Positions 1 to 7,212 of a stretch of DNA of 32,790 nucleotides are shown piece after piece (the stretch's first letter is position 1; every line of letters starts with the position of its first letter). The stretch comes from Planctomycetota bacterium. GTDB lineage: Bacteria > Planctomycetota > MHYJ01 > WSZJ01. The stretch lies in the NCBI GenBank assembly GCA_021413805.1, contig JAIOPR010000098.1:1-32790 (forward strand), written 5' to 3'. A program made the translations under genes and the position numbers. The notes under the pieces are model-generated. The model saw nothing but the letters and a program-made list of their open reading frames with translations, was not told where the DNA came from and did not search any database.

Positions 1-756
1 GAAGCCATCCGTGGAATTTTCGGTGCCGATGAAAAGCTGCCCGTTGAAGACCTCCAGCGCGGTGAGCGCCTTGTTTTTCGTCGTGCCGAACCCGTCGTCG
101 ATGAGCACGGTCGTCCCGCCGCCCGAGCTGATGCGCACGAGTTGCCCGCCGTCCGAGGCGTTCGTCGTCACGGCGTACAGGTATCCGCCCCCGACCTCGA
201 GATCGTTGATCGCCGAATTGTCGACGTCGCCGAACCCTGTCGTGGTCACCGACGTCGTCCACGTCGTCCCGTCCGTCGACTTCCAGAGCTGCGCCCCCGT
301 CCCCCCCGTGTTCCGCGTCGCCGCATAAAGCGCCCCGGAAAAATTCGAGAGCGAGGTCACTTCCGCATTCGAAGCGCTTCCCAATCCGACCGGGCTGACG
401 AGCGTCCAGGCCAGGCCGTCCGGAGAGCGGTAGACGGAGCCGCCGAGCGGGCCTGCGGTGGCGCAGTAGAGGAGGCCGCCGAAGAGTTCGAAGTCGTTGA
501 TCCGGGTGACGCCGTCGCCGAAGCCGCCGGTCATGACGGCCGTGAACGTGTTTCCGTCGTTCGTGCGGTAGATGCGGGCGCCGCCGCCGATGTTCTCGGT
601 GCCGATGTAGAGGTACGAGTCGAATTCCCGGAGCGCGACGAGTCCGGTGTTGGCGGGCGTGTTGATCCCGGGATCCGCGACGGGATCCCAGTCCCCGGCG
701 GACACCGGCGACAAGAACAGCGCGAGAGCTGCGAGCACGAGAACGCTGCGAATCAT
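1..756 (-). CDS. Secreted beta-propeller-like repeat protein (C-terminus beyond the left edge)
   Basis: Reading leftward from an ATG at 754-756 there are 252 open codons with no stop before the window edge, so the gene is partial. The start has a strong Shine-Dalgarno (AAGGAGGGG) 2-3 nt upstream. The N-terminus MIRSVLVLAALALFLSPVSA is a clear signal peptide ending in an SxA-type cleavage site, so the protein is exported. The rest consists of repeats of about 45-50 residues with the pattern LY(I/A)(G/A)T.N...G...(Y/W)(R/K)S.DG..(F/W)T.V...GFGD..N, followed by a new 'L..F.G.LY' strand. This resembles blades of sialidase- or kelch-like propellers found in secreted proteins of unknown role. No catalytic motif is visible. 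A consensus TATAAT -10 lies upstream at 794-799. Confidence 0.8.
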   Translation of the reverse strand, partial: MIRSVLVLAALALFLSPVSAGDWDPVADPGINTPANTGLVALREFDSYLYIGTENIGGGARIYRTNDGNTFTAVMTGGFGDGVTRINDFELFGGLLYCATAGPLGGSVYRSPDGLAWTLVSPVGLGSASNAEVTSLSNFSGALYAATRNTGGTGAQLWKSTDGTTWTTSVTTTGFGDVDNSAINDLEVGGGYLYAVTTNASDGGQLVRISSGGGTTVLIDDGFGTTKNKALTALEVFNGQLFIGTENSTDGF

Positions 757-793
757 GACCCCTCCTTCGATCCAACGGCGGCGCGGCGGGGAA

Positions 794-821
794 ATTATAC
801 CCGGGGACATCGGCCCGCGAA
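794..821 (-). promoter_or_regulatory. Promoter of the secreted propeller gene
   Basis: On the minus strand a perfect TATAAT (799 to 794) is preceded by TTCGCG (821 to 816) with a 16-nt spacer. The -35 matches TTGACA at only three positions, so the -10 carries the call. The predicted start leaves a leader of about 30 nt containing the Shine-Dalgarno of the gene that starts at 756. Confidence 0.55.
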
Positions 822-842
822 GCGCTTAACTCCGACCGAAAA

Positions 843-1580
843 TCACGCCCCCACGGCCGTCCGCAGCCGTTTCGCCTCATCACGCATCCCGCGGAGAACC
901 TCGAGCATGTCGCCGCCCTCCGCGACGCCCTGCGGCGCCGCGGCGTGCTTGTCGTCGGGGTCGCCCAGCCCCGCGGCACGGTAGGCCCGGAGAAGCGCCT
1001 GGATCCGGTCGCGGACTTCCAGGGCGTTCTCGATGCCGCGAAGCACGCCGTGGTGCCCGAGCATCATCGACTCCCCGCCCGGCTGCCGCCCGACGCCTCC
1101 GCCTGCGGTCTCGACAATCAGGTCGCTGATTCCGAAATAACGCTGAAGCGGGCCCTGCGTGACGTTCAGGTTCTGAACGTTGGCGAACGTCAGCGTGACC
1201 TCGCGCATGAGCCAGACGCCTTCGCGAATCCGCAGCGACCGGTCGGTGACGATGTACCAGCGCATCTCGTAGTTCAGCCGGGTCGTTACGTAGAACACCG
1301 TTGCCTTGACGAGAATGAGAGCGATGCCGATCACCCAGACGACCGCGCCCAGCCAGGCCAAATCCTTCTGCAACAACACCACCCCCACCACCGTAGCCGC
1401 CGCCATCAGCGCCAGCGACGTCACCCCCAGCCCGATCCACATCGGGAGCATCAGGTACGCCAGAAACCGCGGCGAGGCCCGGAAAATCACAACGCTGTCG
1501 TGCGTCCCGGCCGGTTCCTCCGGCTGCTCGGCGGGAACCCGGAGAATCGAGAGCGCCAGCCGCTTCAGCGATTCATACAT
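843..1580 (-). CDS. Bacterial PH-domain (bPH2/DUF304, YdbS/YdbT-type) membrane protein
   Basis: This 245-aa protein has a hydrophobic hairpin at about residues 40-90 (two membrane helices). A bPH2/DUF304 core follows, with 'YVTTRLNYEMRWYIVTDRSLRIREGVW', 'LTFANVQNLNVTQGPLQRYFGISDLIVETAG' and a stretch after it rich in Gly and charged residues. This order of basic Y-V-T-D-R and N-V-Q-(N/D) motifs is typical of YdbS/YdbT-like proteins, whose exact role is not established. The C-terminal 50 residues are hydrophilic and poorly conserved in appearance. The start ATG overlaps the stop of the upstream bPH2 gene by 8 nt and has a GGGAAGGG Shine-Dalgarno, so the two are translated as a coupled pair and probably act together at the membrane. 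Confidence 0.8.
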   Translation of the reverse strand: MYESLKRLALSILRVPAEQPEEPAGTHDSVVIFRASPRFLAYLMLPMWIGLGVTSLALMAAATVVGVVLLQKDLAWLGAVVWVIGIALILVKATVFYVTTRLNYEMRWYIVTDRSLRIREGVWLMREVTLTFANVQNLNVTQGPLQRYFGISDLIVETAGGGVGRQPGGESMMLGHHGVLRGIENALEVRDRIQALLRAYRAAGLGDPDDKHAAAPQGVAEGGDMLEVLRGMRDEAKRLRTAVGA

Positions 1581-2091
1581 GGCCCTTCCCCCTCTCCACC
1601 GCTTCGCGAACGGCCCGCAAATCCTGGTGAATTTCCCTGAGAAGCGCGACGGCTTCCCCGCCCGTCGCGGGGGCTGCGACGCCGGCCGGCTTCACCTTGT
1701 CGTGGCCGCGCATCCGAGAATAAAGGAAGTCCCGGATCTCTTCGAACTTGTCCGTCCCTTCGATCGAAAGCTCGGCCGAGGAACTTCCCGCGGCGGTCTG
1801 GATCTGGACGGTCCCGATGCCGAGCCATCGCTCGAAGATGTTGCGCGACAGGTGGATGTCCTGGATGCGGGAGTAGGTGAGGACGATCTCGCGGCGGAAA
1901 AGGATGCCCCAGGACGCGGAGACACCTTCTTCGTCGAACTTGTACTTGAGGGTATGGAAGCGGAAGTAGAGCGGGATGAAGATGATCGGCTGGAGAACAG
2001 TGCCGATGAAGGACTGCATGAGGTAGAGCTTGAAAAGGTTCTTGTGGGGGCGGGTGATGGCGTAGATCTCGGCAGGGTTCACCTGTTTCAT
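1573..2091 (-). CDS. Bacterial PH-domain (bPH2/DUF304) membrane protein, first gene of the pair
   Basis: The protein is about 172 aa from the ATG at 2089-2091 (MKQVNPAEIYAITRPHKN). The reading frame stays open further upstream, but those codons are promoter DNA and do not look like protein. One hydrophobic hairpin at about residues 25-50 is followed by a bPH2 core with 'FHTLKYKFDEEGVSASWGILFRREIVLTYSRIQDIHLSRNIFERWLGIGTVQIQTAAG', the family's hallmark order. The C-terminus is a short amphipathic helix. No Shine-Dalgarno precedes the ATG; instead a TACAAT -10 sits 7 nt before it, suggesting a leaderless mRNA. The next gene (ending at 843) overlaps by 8 nt. The function of such PH-domain pairs is not settled. 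Confidence 0.8.
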   Translation of the reverse strand: MKQVNPAEIYAITRPHKNLFKLYLMQSFIGTVLQPIIFIPLYFRFHTLKYKFDEEGVSASWGILFRREIVLTYSRIQDIHLSRNIFERWLGIGTVQIQTAAGSSSAELSIEGTDKFEEIRDFLYSRMRGHDKVKPAGVAAPATGGEAVALLREIHQDLRAVREAVERGKGHV

Positions 2092-2098
2092 GGCGGGA

Positions 2099-2104
2099 AT
2101 TGTA
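2099..2104 (-). promoter_or_regulatory. -10 box of the bPH2 operon, probably leaderless
   Basis: TACAAT on the minus strand lies exactly 7 nt before the ATG at 2091 (spacer TCCCGCC). A transcript starting 6-7 nt after the -10 would begin at or next to the start codon. No convincing -35 is visible at 16-18 nt. The 13-mer TACAATTCCCGCC recurs identically at the acpP promoter (19143-19155). Confidence 0.5.
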
Positions 2105-2134
2105 AGGGTCGGCGGAGTTTTTTGGGAAGCGGCG

Positions 2135-2163
2135 TTGACAAGCAGACGTTTATAGTCAATAAT
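2135..2163 (+). promoter_or_regulatory. Sigma-70-type promoter of radA
   Basis: A perfect TTGACA (2135-2140) is followed after 17 nt by AATAAT (2158-2163, five of six consensus bases). This is the best housekeeping promoter in the window and points at radA, whose Shine-Dalgarno lies about 40 nt downstream. It shares the intergenic space with the divergent bPH2 promoter. Confidence 0.7.
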
Positions 2164-2212
2164 GGCGGTTGATGTAGTATCCACAGAACACATATATGAT
2201 ATAGGAGCACCC

Positions 2213-3589
2213 ATGCCCCGCCCCAAGCCGTCCTTCTGCTGCCTTCACTGCGGCCACTCCGCCTCCAAGCGCCTCGGCCGCTGCCCGACCTGCGGCGAAT
2301 GGAACTGTTTCGAGGCCGACCTCGCACCGGCCGCCGATCCCGCGGGCTGGGCCGTGGGCCGGGACCGCGTCCGCCCCCTGCCCGACGTCCCTGCTTCCGC
2401 CGAAGAGCGGTTCCCCAGCGGGTCGAGGGAGATCGACCGGGTGCTGGGCGGCGGATTCGTCCGGGGCTCGGCCGTCCTCGTCGGGGGCGACCCCGGCGTC
2501 GGGAAATCGACGCTGATGCTCCAGGCGGCGGAGCGCGTCGCCCGGGCCGGGAAAATCGTGCTCTACCTGTCAGGGGAAGAATCGGCCGCCCAGGTGGCGA
2601 TGCGCGCACGCCGGATCGGGGCTGCGGCCCCCACGCTGCTGGTGGGAAGCGGCACGAACCTGGTCGAATTCGCCGCCGAGATCGCCGCCCGGCGGCCGGA
2701 TCTCGTCATCATCGATTCCATCCAGACGGTCGCGCTTCCGGAAATTCCGTCCATCCCCGGCTCCCTGACCCAGGTCCGGGAGTGTGCAGCCAGGCTCACC
2801 GGCGCAGCGAAAACTGCGGGGCACGCGCTGGTCCTGATCGGGCACGTCACCAAGGAAGGCTCCGTCGCCGGTCCGCGAACGCTGGAACACCTCGTGGACG
2901 CGGTGCTCTACCTCGAGGGCGACCGCCTCCAGGACTACCGGCTCCTCCGCGGCGTGAAAAATCGCTTCGGCTCCACCGGCGAAATCGGGATCTTTGAAAT
3001 GTCCGCCATCGGCCTCACCGACGTTGCAAATCCCTCGCGTTACTTCCTTTCCCGCTCCCCTGTCGCGTTACCGGGCGTCGTCGTCACCCCCACGCTCGTC
3101 GGGACACGGACGCTTCTCGTGGACGTGCAGGCCCTCACGACGAAGACAGGCTACGGCACGCCGGCCCGAAGAGCGAACGGCGTGGACGCCACCAGGCTGG
3201 CTGTCCTGCTGGCGGTGCTCGAGAAGCGCGCCGGTCTCCAGATTTCGGGGGAGGACGTCTTCGTCGCGACCGCCGGCGGCGTGAAACTGGAGGAATCGTC
3301 CAGCGACCTGGCCGTGGCGCTCGCGGTGGCGTCCGCCTTCCTCGACCGGGAGTTCCCGCACGATACCGCCGTCGTCGGGGAAATCGGGCTGGGAGGCGAG
3401 ATCCGGCCCTGCGGACCGCTGGAGGCGAGGGTGGAAGAGGCGGCGAGGCTCGGGTTCCGGCGCGTGTTGGTTCCCGGTCCCGGGGTGAAAGGTGGACACG
3501 GGATTGATGTCGAGGCGGTGGCGACAATTGAAGGCGCGCTTGAACGGCTTGGACCGCAGAGGGCTCAGAGAACGACTAGGAGGGCATGA
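2213..3589 (+). CDS. radA: DNA repair protein RadA
   Basis: RadA (Sms) is a RecA-like ATPase and DnaB-type branch-migration helicase that acts in recombinational repair. The 458-aa product has the N-terminal C4 zinc finger (CxxC at residues 10-13 and 24-27), Walker A GGDPGVGKST near residue 91, Walker B 'LVIIDSIQT', the RadA-specific KNRFG motif and a C-terminal Lon-protease-like domain ('VGEIGLGGEIRPC'). The start is the ATG at 2213, with Shine-Dalgarno AGGAG 6 nt upstream. An earlier in-frame ATG at 2162 lies inside the promoter. The last dozen residues (GPQRAQRTTRRA) are encoded by the left inverted repeat and adjoining DNA of an inserted element, so the native C-terminal tail has probably been replaced. 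The next gene starts 2 nt after the stop. Confidence 0.95.
   Translation: MPRPKPSFCCLHCGHSASKRLGRCPTCGEWNCFEADLAPAADPAGWAVGRDRVRPLPDVPASAEERFPSGSREIDRVLGGGFVRGSAVLVGGDPGVGKSTLMLQAAERVARAGKIVLYLSGEESAAQVAMRARRIGAAAPTLLVGSGTNLVEFAAEIAARRPDLVIIDSIQTVALPEIPSIPGSLTQVRECAARLTGAAKTAGHALVLIGHVTKEGSVAGPRTLEHLVDAVLYLEGDRLQDYRLLRGVKNRFGSTGEIGIFEMSAIGLTDVANPSRYFLSRSPVALPGVVVTPTLVGTRTLLVDVQALTTKTGYGTPARRANGVDATRLAVLLAVLEKRAGLQISGEDVFVATAGGVKLEESSSDLAVALAVASAFLDREFPHDTAVVGEIGLGGEIRPCGPLEARVEEAARLGFRRVLVPGPGVKGGHGIDVEAVATIEGALERLGPQRAQRTTRRA
3554..3572 (+). repeat. Left 19-bp inverted repeat
   Basis: CCGCAGAGGGCTCAGAGAA lies in the last codons of radA. It pairs with 3990-4008 (18/19 identity as reverse complement, one A/G mismatch at position 14). 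Confidence 0.75.
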
Positions 3590-3590
3590 G

Positions 3591-3956
3591 GTGTTTGATC
3601 CCGAAACCGACCAGATCATCGCCGCTGCGATTGAAGTTCACCGGTCACTCGGACCGGGACTGCTCGAATCCATTTACGAGGCCGCCCTGGTGACCGAATT
3701 CGAACTTCGTGGAATTCCGTTCGAACGCCAGCGGCCTGTCGATGTGATTTACAAGGATCAGATCATCAAGGGGCAGCGCATTGACCTGATTGTATTCGGC
3801 ACCGTGATCGTGGAAATCAAGTCGCAGCGCCCCAACCCTGAACTTTTTCGCGCTCAAACACTCTCGTACCTCCAGTGCTCAGGTCTAAGCCGTGCGTTGA
3901 TCCTCAATTTTGGTTTGCCCACGATGAAAGCCGGTATCGACCGCGTAGTTCGTTAA
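3591..3956 (+). CDS. GxxExxY protein, PD-(D/E)XK nuclease-like fold
   Basis: The 121-aa product starts at GTG 3591, preceded by a perfect AGGAGG (3578-3583) and lying 2 nt after the radA stop. An earlier ATG at 3492 would only translate radA in another frame. The family signature GLLESIY (G23, E26, Y29) is present, followed by 'RIDLIVFGTVIVEIKS', which gives D65...E75-x-K77, the catalytic pattern of the PD-(D/E)XK nuclease superfamily (PF13366-like). Length matches the family norm of about 120-130 aa. The biological role of GxxExxY proteins is not established. Lower GC than its neighbours and flanking inverted repeats suggest acquisition as a unit. Translation is probably coupled to radA. Confidence 0.85.
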   Translation: MFDPETDQIIAAAIEVHRSLGPGLLESIYEAALVTEFELRGIPFERQRPVDVIYKDQIIKGQRIDLIVFGTVIVEIKSQRPNPELFRAQTLSYLQCSGLSRALILNFGLPTMKAGIDRVVR

Positions 3957-3989
3957 CCCATAAATCCGTTCTCCTCTTTTCTCTCGTTT

Positions 3990-4008
3990 TTCTCCGAGCC
4001 CTCTGCGG
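3990..4008 (-). repeat. Right 19-bp inverted repeat
   Basis: Read on the minus strand this is CCGCAGAGGGCTCGGAGAA, matching the left repeat at 3554-3572 in 18 of 19 positions. It lies 34 nt after the GxxExxY stop codon, in otherwise pyrimidine-rich non-coding DNA. Confidence 0.75.
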
Positions 4009-4082
4009 CCCCGTCCGTTTTTGCGTCGTCACAAGCCCTTCTGCCCTTAACCACCTCTACTGCATTTTCCCCCGTCTCCGCA

Positions 4083-4088
4083 TAGAAT
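4083..4088 (+). promoter_or_regulatory. Candidate -10 for the DUF2752 operon
   Basis: TAGAAT ends 10 nt before the ATG at 4099. A start 6-7 nt downstream would leave a leader of only 3-4 nt, and no Shine-Dalgarno is present. No good -35 is seen, so this is a weak call. Confidence 0.35.
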
Positions 4089-4098
4089 CTCCGCCGCA

Positions 4099-4524
4099 AT
4101 GTCCCCCACCACCCAGGACCGCCTCGTCAACCTCGCCTTCATCCTCGGCGCCTCCGGCCTGGTCACCGTCTCCGCCCTCGTCACCCCCTCCGCCTCCGGC
4201 ATGGGCACCCACGAGAAACTCGGCCTCCCCCCCTGCATGTTCCATAAATGGACCGGCATCCCCTGCTTCTCCTGCGGGATGACCACCTCCTGGGCCTGGA
4301 TGGCCCACGGCCACCCCTGGATGTCCTTCAAAACCCAGCCCATGGGCGCACTCCTCTTCCTCGCCACCATCGCCGCCGGTCTTCTTTCCCTTGTTTACCT
4401 CTTCCGCGGCGGCACCATCGAACGCCGCTTCTCGTCCCGCTACGGCGCTTCACTCACCATCGCTTTCTGGACCGGCCTGCTCGGCGGATGGGCCTACAAG
4501 ATCGTGGAGACCTTCGCGAAATGA
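4099..4524 (+). CDS. DUF2752 family membrane protein
   Basis: This 141-aa protein has three hydrophobic segments (about residues 8-28, 83-103 and 117-132). Between the first two it carries the DUF2752 signature 'CMFHKWTGIPCFSCGMTTSWAW', with conserved cysteines, TG(I/x)PC and CG.T. The function of the family is unknown; the cysteine pattern suggests a metal or disulfide site at the membrane. The stop overlaps the start of the following UDP-sugar dehydrogenase (ATGA), so the two are co-translated. A candidate -10 lies just upstream and there is no Shine-Dalgarno. Confidence 0.8.
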   Translation: MSPTTQDRLVNLAFILGASGLVTVSALVTPSASGMGTHEKLGLPPCMFHKWTGIPCFSCGMTTSWAWMAHGHPWMSFKTQPMGALLFLATIAAGLLSLVYLFRGGTIERRFSSRYGASLTIAFWTGLLGGWAYKIVETFAK

Positions 4525-5843
4525 GCGACATCGAGAAAGACCTCCTCTCCCGCATCGAATCCCGCAAGGCCAGGGTCGGCATCATCGGCCTCGGCTACGT
4601 CGGCCTCCCCCTCGCCCGCGTCTTCACCCAGGCGGGCATCAAGGTCATCGGGTTCGATATCGACCGCGAGAAGATCAGCGCGCTGGCCGAGAAGCGAAGC
4701 TACATCAAGAGCGTCTCGAGCGAGACCGTCCGGGAAATGCGCGACAAGGGATTCGAGGCGACGGACGATTTCGACCGGCTGGCCGAAGCGGACGCAATCG
4801 TGATCTGCGTGCCGACTCCGCTCACCGAGACGCGCGATCCCGACATGACGTACATCGAGAAGACGAGCGAAGCGATCGAGAAGCGGCTGCGCAAAGGGCA
4901 GCTGGTGGTGCTCGAGAGCACGACGTACCCGGGGACGACGGAGGAGGTCGTGAAGCCGATCCTGGAGCGGTCAGGCCTGAAATGCGGCAAGGACTTCCTG
5001 CTCGCGTTCAGCCCGGAGCGCGAGGACCCGGGAAACCCGAACTGGTCCACGGAACGGATCCCGAAGGTCGTCGGCGGGCTCGACGCGGCGGCAGGGCGCG
5101 TGGCTTCGGCCCTGTACGGGAAAGCCGTCATCAAGGTCGTCCCGGTTTCCACCGCGGCGACCGCGGAGGCGACAAAGCTCCTCGAAAACATCTACCGCTG
5201 CGTCAACATCGCGCTCGTCAACGAACTCAAGGTCGTCTTCGATCGCATGGGCATCGACGTCTGGGAAGTCATCGAGGCCGCTTCGACCAAGCCGTTCGGT
5301 TTCCAGCCCTTCACCCCCGGCCCGGGACTCGGCGGGCACTGCATCCCGATTGACCCGTACTACCTCTCCTGGAAAGCGCGCCAGTTCGACGTCACCACGC
5401 GCTTCATCGAACTCGCCGGCGAAATCAACACGTCGATGCCGTACTACGTGATGACGCGGCTGGGGGAAGCGCTGGACCGGCGCGGGAAGACGTTGCACGG
5501 GGCGAAGATCCTTCTGCTGGGAGTGGCGTACAAGAAGAACAGCGACGACGTGAGGGAATCGCCGGCGCTCAAGCTGATGGAGTTGCTGCAGGGGCGCGGG
5601 GCGGAGATCGCGTACCACGACCCGCACGTGGCGAAGCTGCCGAAGATGCGGCACCACGCGATCAAGATGTCGTCGCAAAAGCTGACGGCGGATCTTGTGA
5701 AGAAGCAGGATGCGGTGCTGATCGTGACGGACCACGCGGACGTGGACTATGCGATGGTCGTCGAGAACGCGGCGCTGGTGGTGGACACGAGGAATGCGAC
5801 GAAGGGTGTGAGCAAGCACCGCGAGAAGATCGTAAAGGCGTGA
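4521..5843 (+). CDS. Nucleotide-sugar dehydrogenase, UDP-N-acetylglucosamine 6-dehydrogenase (WbpA) type
   Basis: The 440-aa enzyme oxidises C6 of a UDP-hexose in two NAD-dependent steps, giving a uronic acid for surface polysaccharide. The N-terminal Rossmann motif is GIIGLGYVGLPLA. The central region has SPEREDPGN and the catalytic cysteine in GLGGHCIPIDPYYLSWKA, the version seen in the WbpA/WbpO group. The C-terminal UDP-binding domain includes 'GVAYKKNSDDVRESPALKLM'. The start is the ATG at 4521, overlapping the DUF2752 stop and preceded by GGAGA. A longer in-frame reading from 4248 is only the DUF2752 gene in the wrong frame. The substrate assignment to UDP-GlcNAc is by motif only. A second, more distant dehydrogenase lies at 29249-30442. 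Confidence 0.88.
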   Translation: MSDIEKDLLSRIESRKARVGIIGLGYVGLPLARVFTQAGIKVIGFDIDREKISALAEKRSYIKSVSSETVREMRDKGFEATDDFDRLAEADAIVICVPTPLTETRDPDMTYIEKTSEAIEKRLRKGQLVVLESTTYPGTTEEVVKPILERSGLKCGKDFLLAFSPEREDPGNPNWSTERIPKVVGGLDAAAGRVASALYGKAVIKVVPVSTAATAEATKLLENIYRCVNIALVNELKVVFDRMGIDVWEVIEAASTKPFGFQPFTPGPGLGGHCIPIDPYYLSWKARQFDVTTRFIELAGEINTSMPYYVMTRLGEALDRRGKTLHGAKILLLGVAYKKNSDDVRESPALKLMELLQGRGAEIAYHDPHVAKLPKMRHHAIKMSSQKLTADLVKKQDAVLIVTDHADVDYAMVVENAALVVDTRNATKGVSKHREKIVKA

Positions 5844-5856
5844 GGGGAGAACCGCG

Positions 5857-7212
5857 ATGAGCGACCCCGGCAGCGACGCTCTCGCCGACGCGATAGCGCG
5901 GGGCCTCGTGTCGCCGGACGAGGCATCGGCGTTGCGGCGGGAAGCGGCGGCCGCGGGGATCGGCGTCGAGGAGCTGCTGTCGCGCCGCGGGCTGGAGGCG
6001 ACGACGCAGGGAGAGCTTCGCCCGCCCGAGTTGAATCCCGGCCCGGAGTCGCGGCTCGAACGCACCTCGACAGACCCGGCCTACGACCGCACGGTGGTCC
6101 CGAAAAAGCCGGGCAATCCGCTTGCCGGATCCGGCCGCCTCCAGACAGGCTTCTTCGGCCGCTACCAGATCCTTGGCGAGATCGCGCGCGGAGGTGTCGG
6201 GGTCGTCCACCGCGCCCGGCAGCTCGACGCCGATCGCACGGTCGCTCTCAAGGTCCTTCTCGCCGGCGACTTCGCTTCCGAAATGGACGAACGCCGTTTC
6301 CTCCGCGAGGCTGAAACCGCTTCACAGCTCCACCACCCCAACATCGTCGGGGTCTACGACATCGGCCGGGAGCACGGGCGGGTGTACTACACGATGGAGC
6401 TGGTGGACGGGAAGCCGCTGGGCGTGTGGGCGAAGATGCGGACGCTGGAGGAGAAGCTCCGGGTGTTCGGGAAGGCGTGCCGGGCGGCGCATGTAGCGCA
6501 CATGAAAGGCGTGATTCACCGCGACCTGAAGCCGGGGAACATCCTGGTGACGCCGGAGAGCGAGCCGAAGGTGCTGGATTTCGGGCTGGCGAAGCTGTCG
6601 CGCCCGGGGGCCGATTCGCTTTCGACGATCACGGGGCAGACGCTGGGGACGCCGTACTACATGTCGCCGGAGCAGGCCGCGGGTCGGGTCCACGACATCG
6701 ACCTGCGCACCGATGTATGGGCGCTGGGCGTGATCCTGTTCGAGCTGGTGACGGGAAGAGTCCCCTTCCCGGGGACGGAGCTGACGGAAGTCCTGGCGAA
6801 AATCGACCGAGACGAGCCGGCGCCGTTCGTCGGCCCCGCGGACCTCCGGCTCATCGCGCTCAAGGCCCTCGAGAAAGAACGCTCCCGCCGCTACCCGAGC
6901 GCCGAGGCCCTCGCCGAGGACGTCGATCGCTTCCTCGCCGGCGAGCCCGTCAGCGCGAGGCCCCCCAGCATCCCGTTCCTGGCGCGGCGGTGGGCGAAGC
7001 GCCATCCCGCTTCCGTTGCGGCGGCGGTGGCGGCGTGCGCCGTGCTGGCGGCGGTCGGGCTCTGGCAACTCCGGCGGCCGGGCGAATTCCGCTTCGATGT
7101 GAGCGTGCCGGGGGCGTGGTCGAAGTGGACGGGAAGCGCGTGGCCGGCGAAGCGCGGGTTCCGGCAGGGTTGCACCGCATCGCGACGGGGGCGGACGGAT
7201 TCGAGACGCTGA
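5857..7212 (+). CDS. Membrane Ser/Thr protein kinase, N-terminal part of a frameshifted gene
   Basis: The ATG at 5857 follows GGGGAGA and lies 13 nt after the dehydrogenase stop. Residues 5-48 form a small helical domain. The kinase domain spans about 102-362, with glycine loop RGGVGVV (111-117), ATP lysine K132, alpha-C glutamate E151, HRDLKPGN (221-228), DFG (241-243) and GTPYYMSPEQ, so every catalytic residue is present. A basic linker (RRWAKRHP) precedes one membrane helix at about 387-404. Then 'GEFRFDVSVPGA' begins a PEGA-like domain and the frame goes wrong: the last 32 residues are out-of-frame translation ending at 7212. The continuation is in the -1 frame from 7113. The architecture of cytoplasmic kinase, helix and external propeller is common in Planctomycetota and Acidobacteriota. 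Confidence 0.85.
   Translation: MSDPGSDALADAIARGLVSPDEASALRREAAAAGIGVEELLSRRGLEATTQGELRPPELNPGPESRLERTSTDPAYDRTVVPKKPGNPLAGSGRLQTGFFGRYQILGEIARGGVGVVHRARQLDADRTVALKVLLAGDFASEMDERRFLREAETASQLHHPNIVGVYDIGREHGRVYYTMELVDGKPLGVWAKMRTLEEKLRVFGKACRAAHVAHMKGVIHRDLKPGNILVTPESEPKVLDFGLAKLSRPGADSLSTITGQTLGTPYYMSPEQAAGRVHDIDLRTDVWALGVILFELVTGRVPFPGTELTEVLAKIDRDEPAPFVGPADLRLIALKALEKERSRRYPSAEALAEDVDRFLAGEPVSARPPSIPFLARRWAKRHPASVAAAVAACAVLAAVGLWQLRRPGEFRFDVSVPGAWSKWTGSAWPAKRGFRQGCTASRRGRTDSRR

Larger units (their letters stand above)
3554..4008 (+). mobile_element. Putative 455-bp mobile unit: GxxExxY nuclease-like gene between 19-bp inverted repeats
   Basis: The left end CCGCAGAGGGCTCAGAGAA (3554-3572) and the reverse complement of 3990-4008 (CCGCAGAGGGCTCGGAGAA) match at 18 of 19 positions. 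They enclose a single gene, 3591-3956. By hand count, 65 of 120 bases in 3661-3780 are G or C, against 45 of 60 in radA at 2461-2520, so the interior is compositionally foreign. The left repeat lies inside the end of the radA frame. No transposase is present and no target-site duplication was identified. Calling it mobile is inference from repeats, composition and position. Confidence 0.5.

Noticed and set aside
2162-2212. Upstream in-frame ATG of radA at 2162
   Set aside because: It overlaps the -10 promoter element and lacks a Shine-Dalgarno; the ATG at 2213 has a good one and places the zinc finger normally.
7105-7120. Canonical programmed -1 frameshift site in the kinase gene
   Set aside because: No X-XXY-YYZ heptamer in the correct phase and no obvious downstream pseudoknot; only a simple G run. 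Kept as a frameshift observation without claiming recoding.
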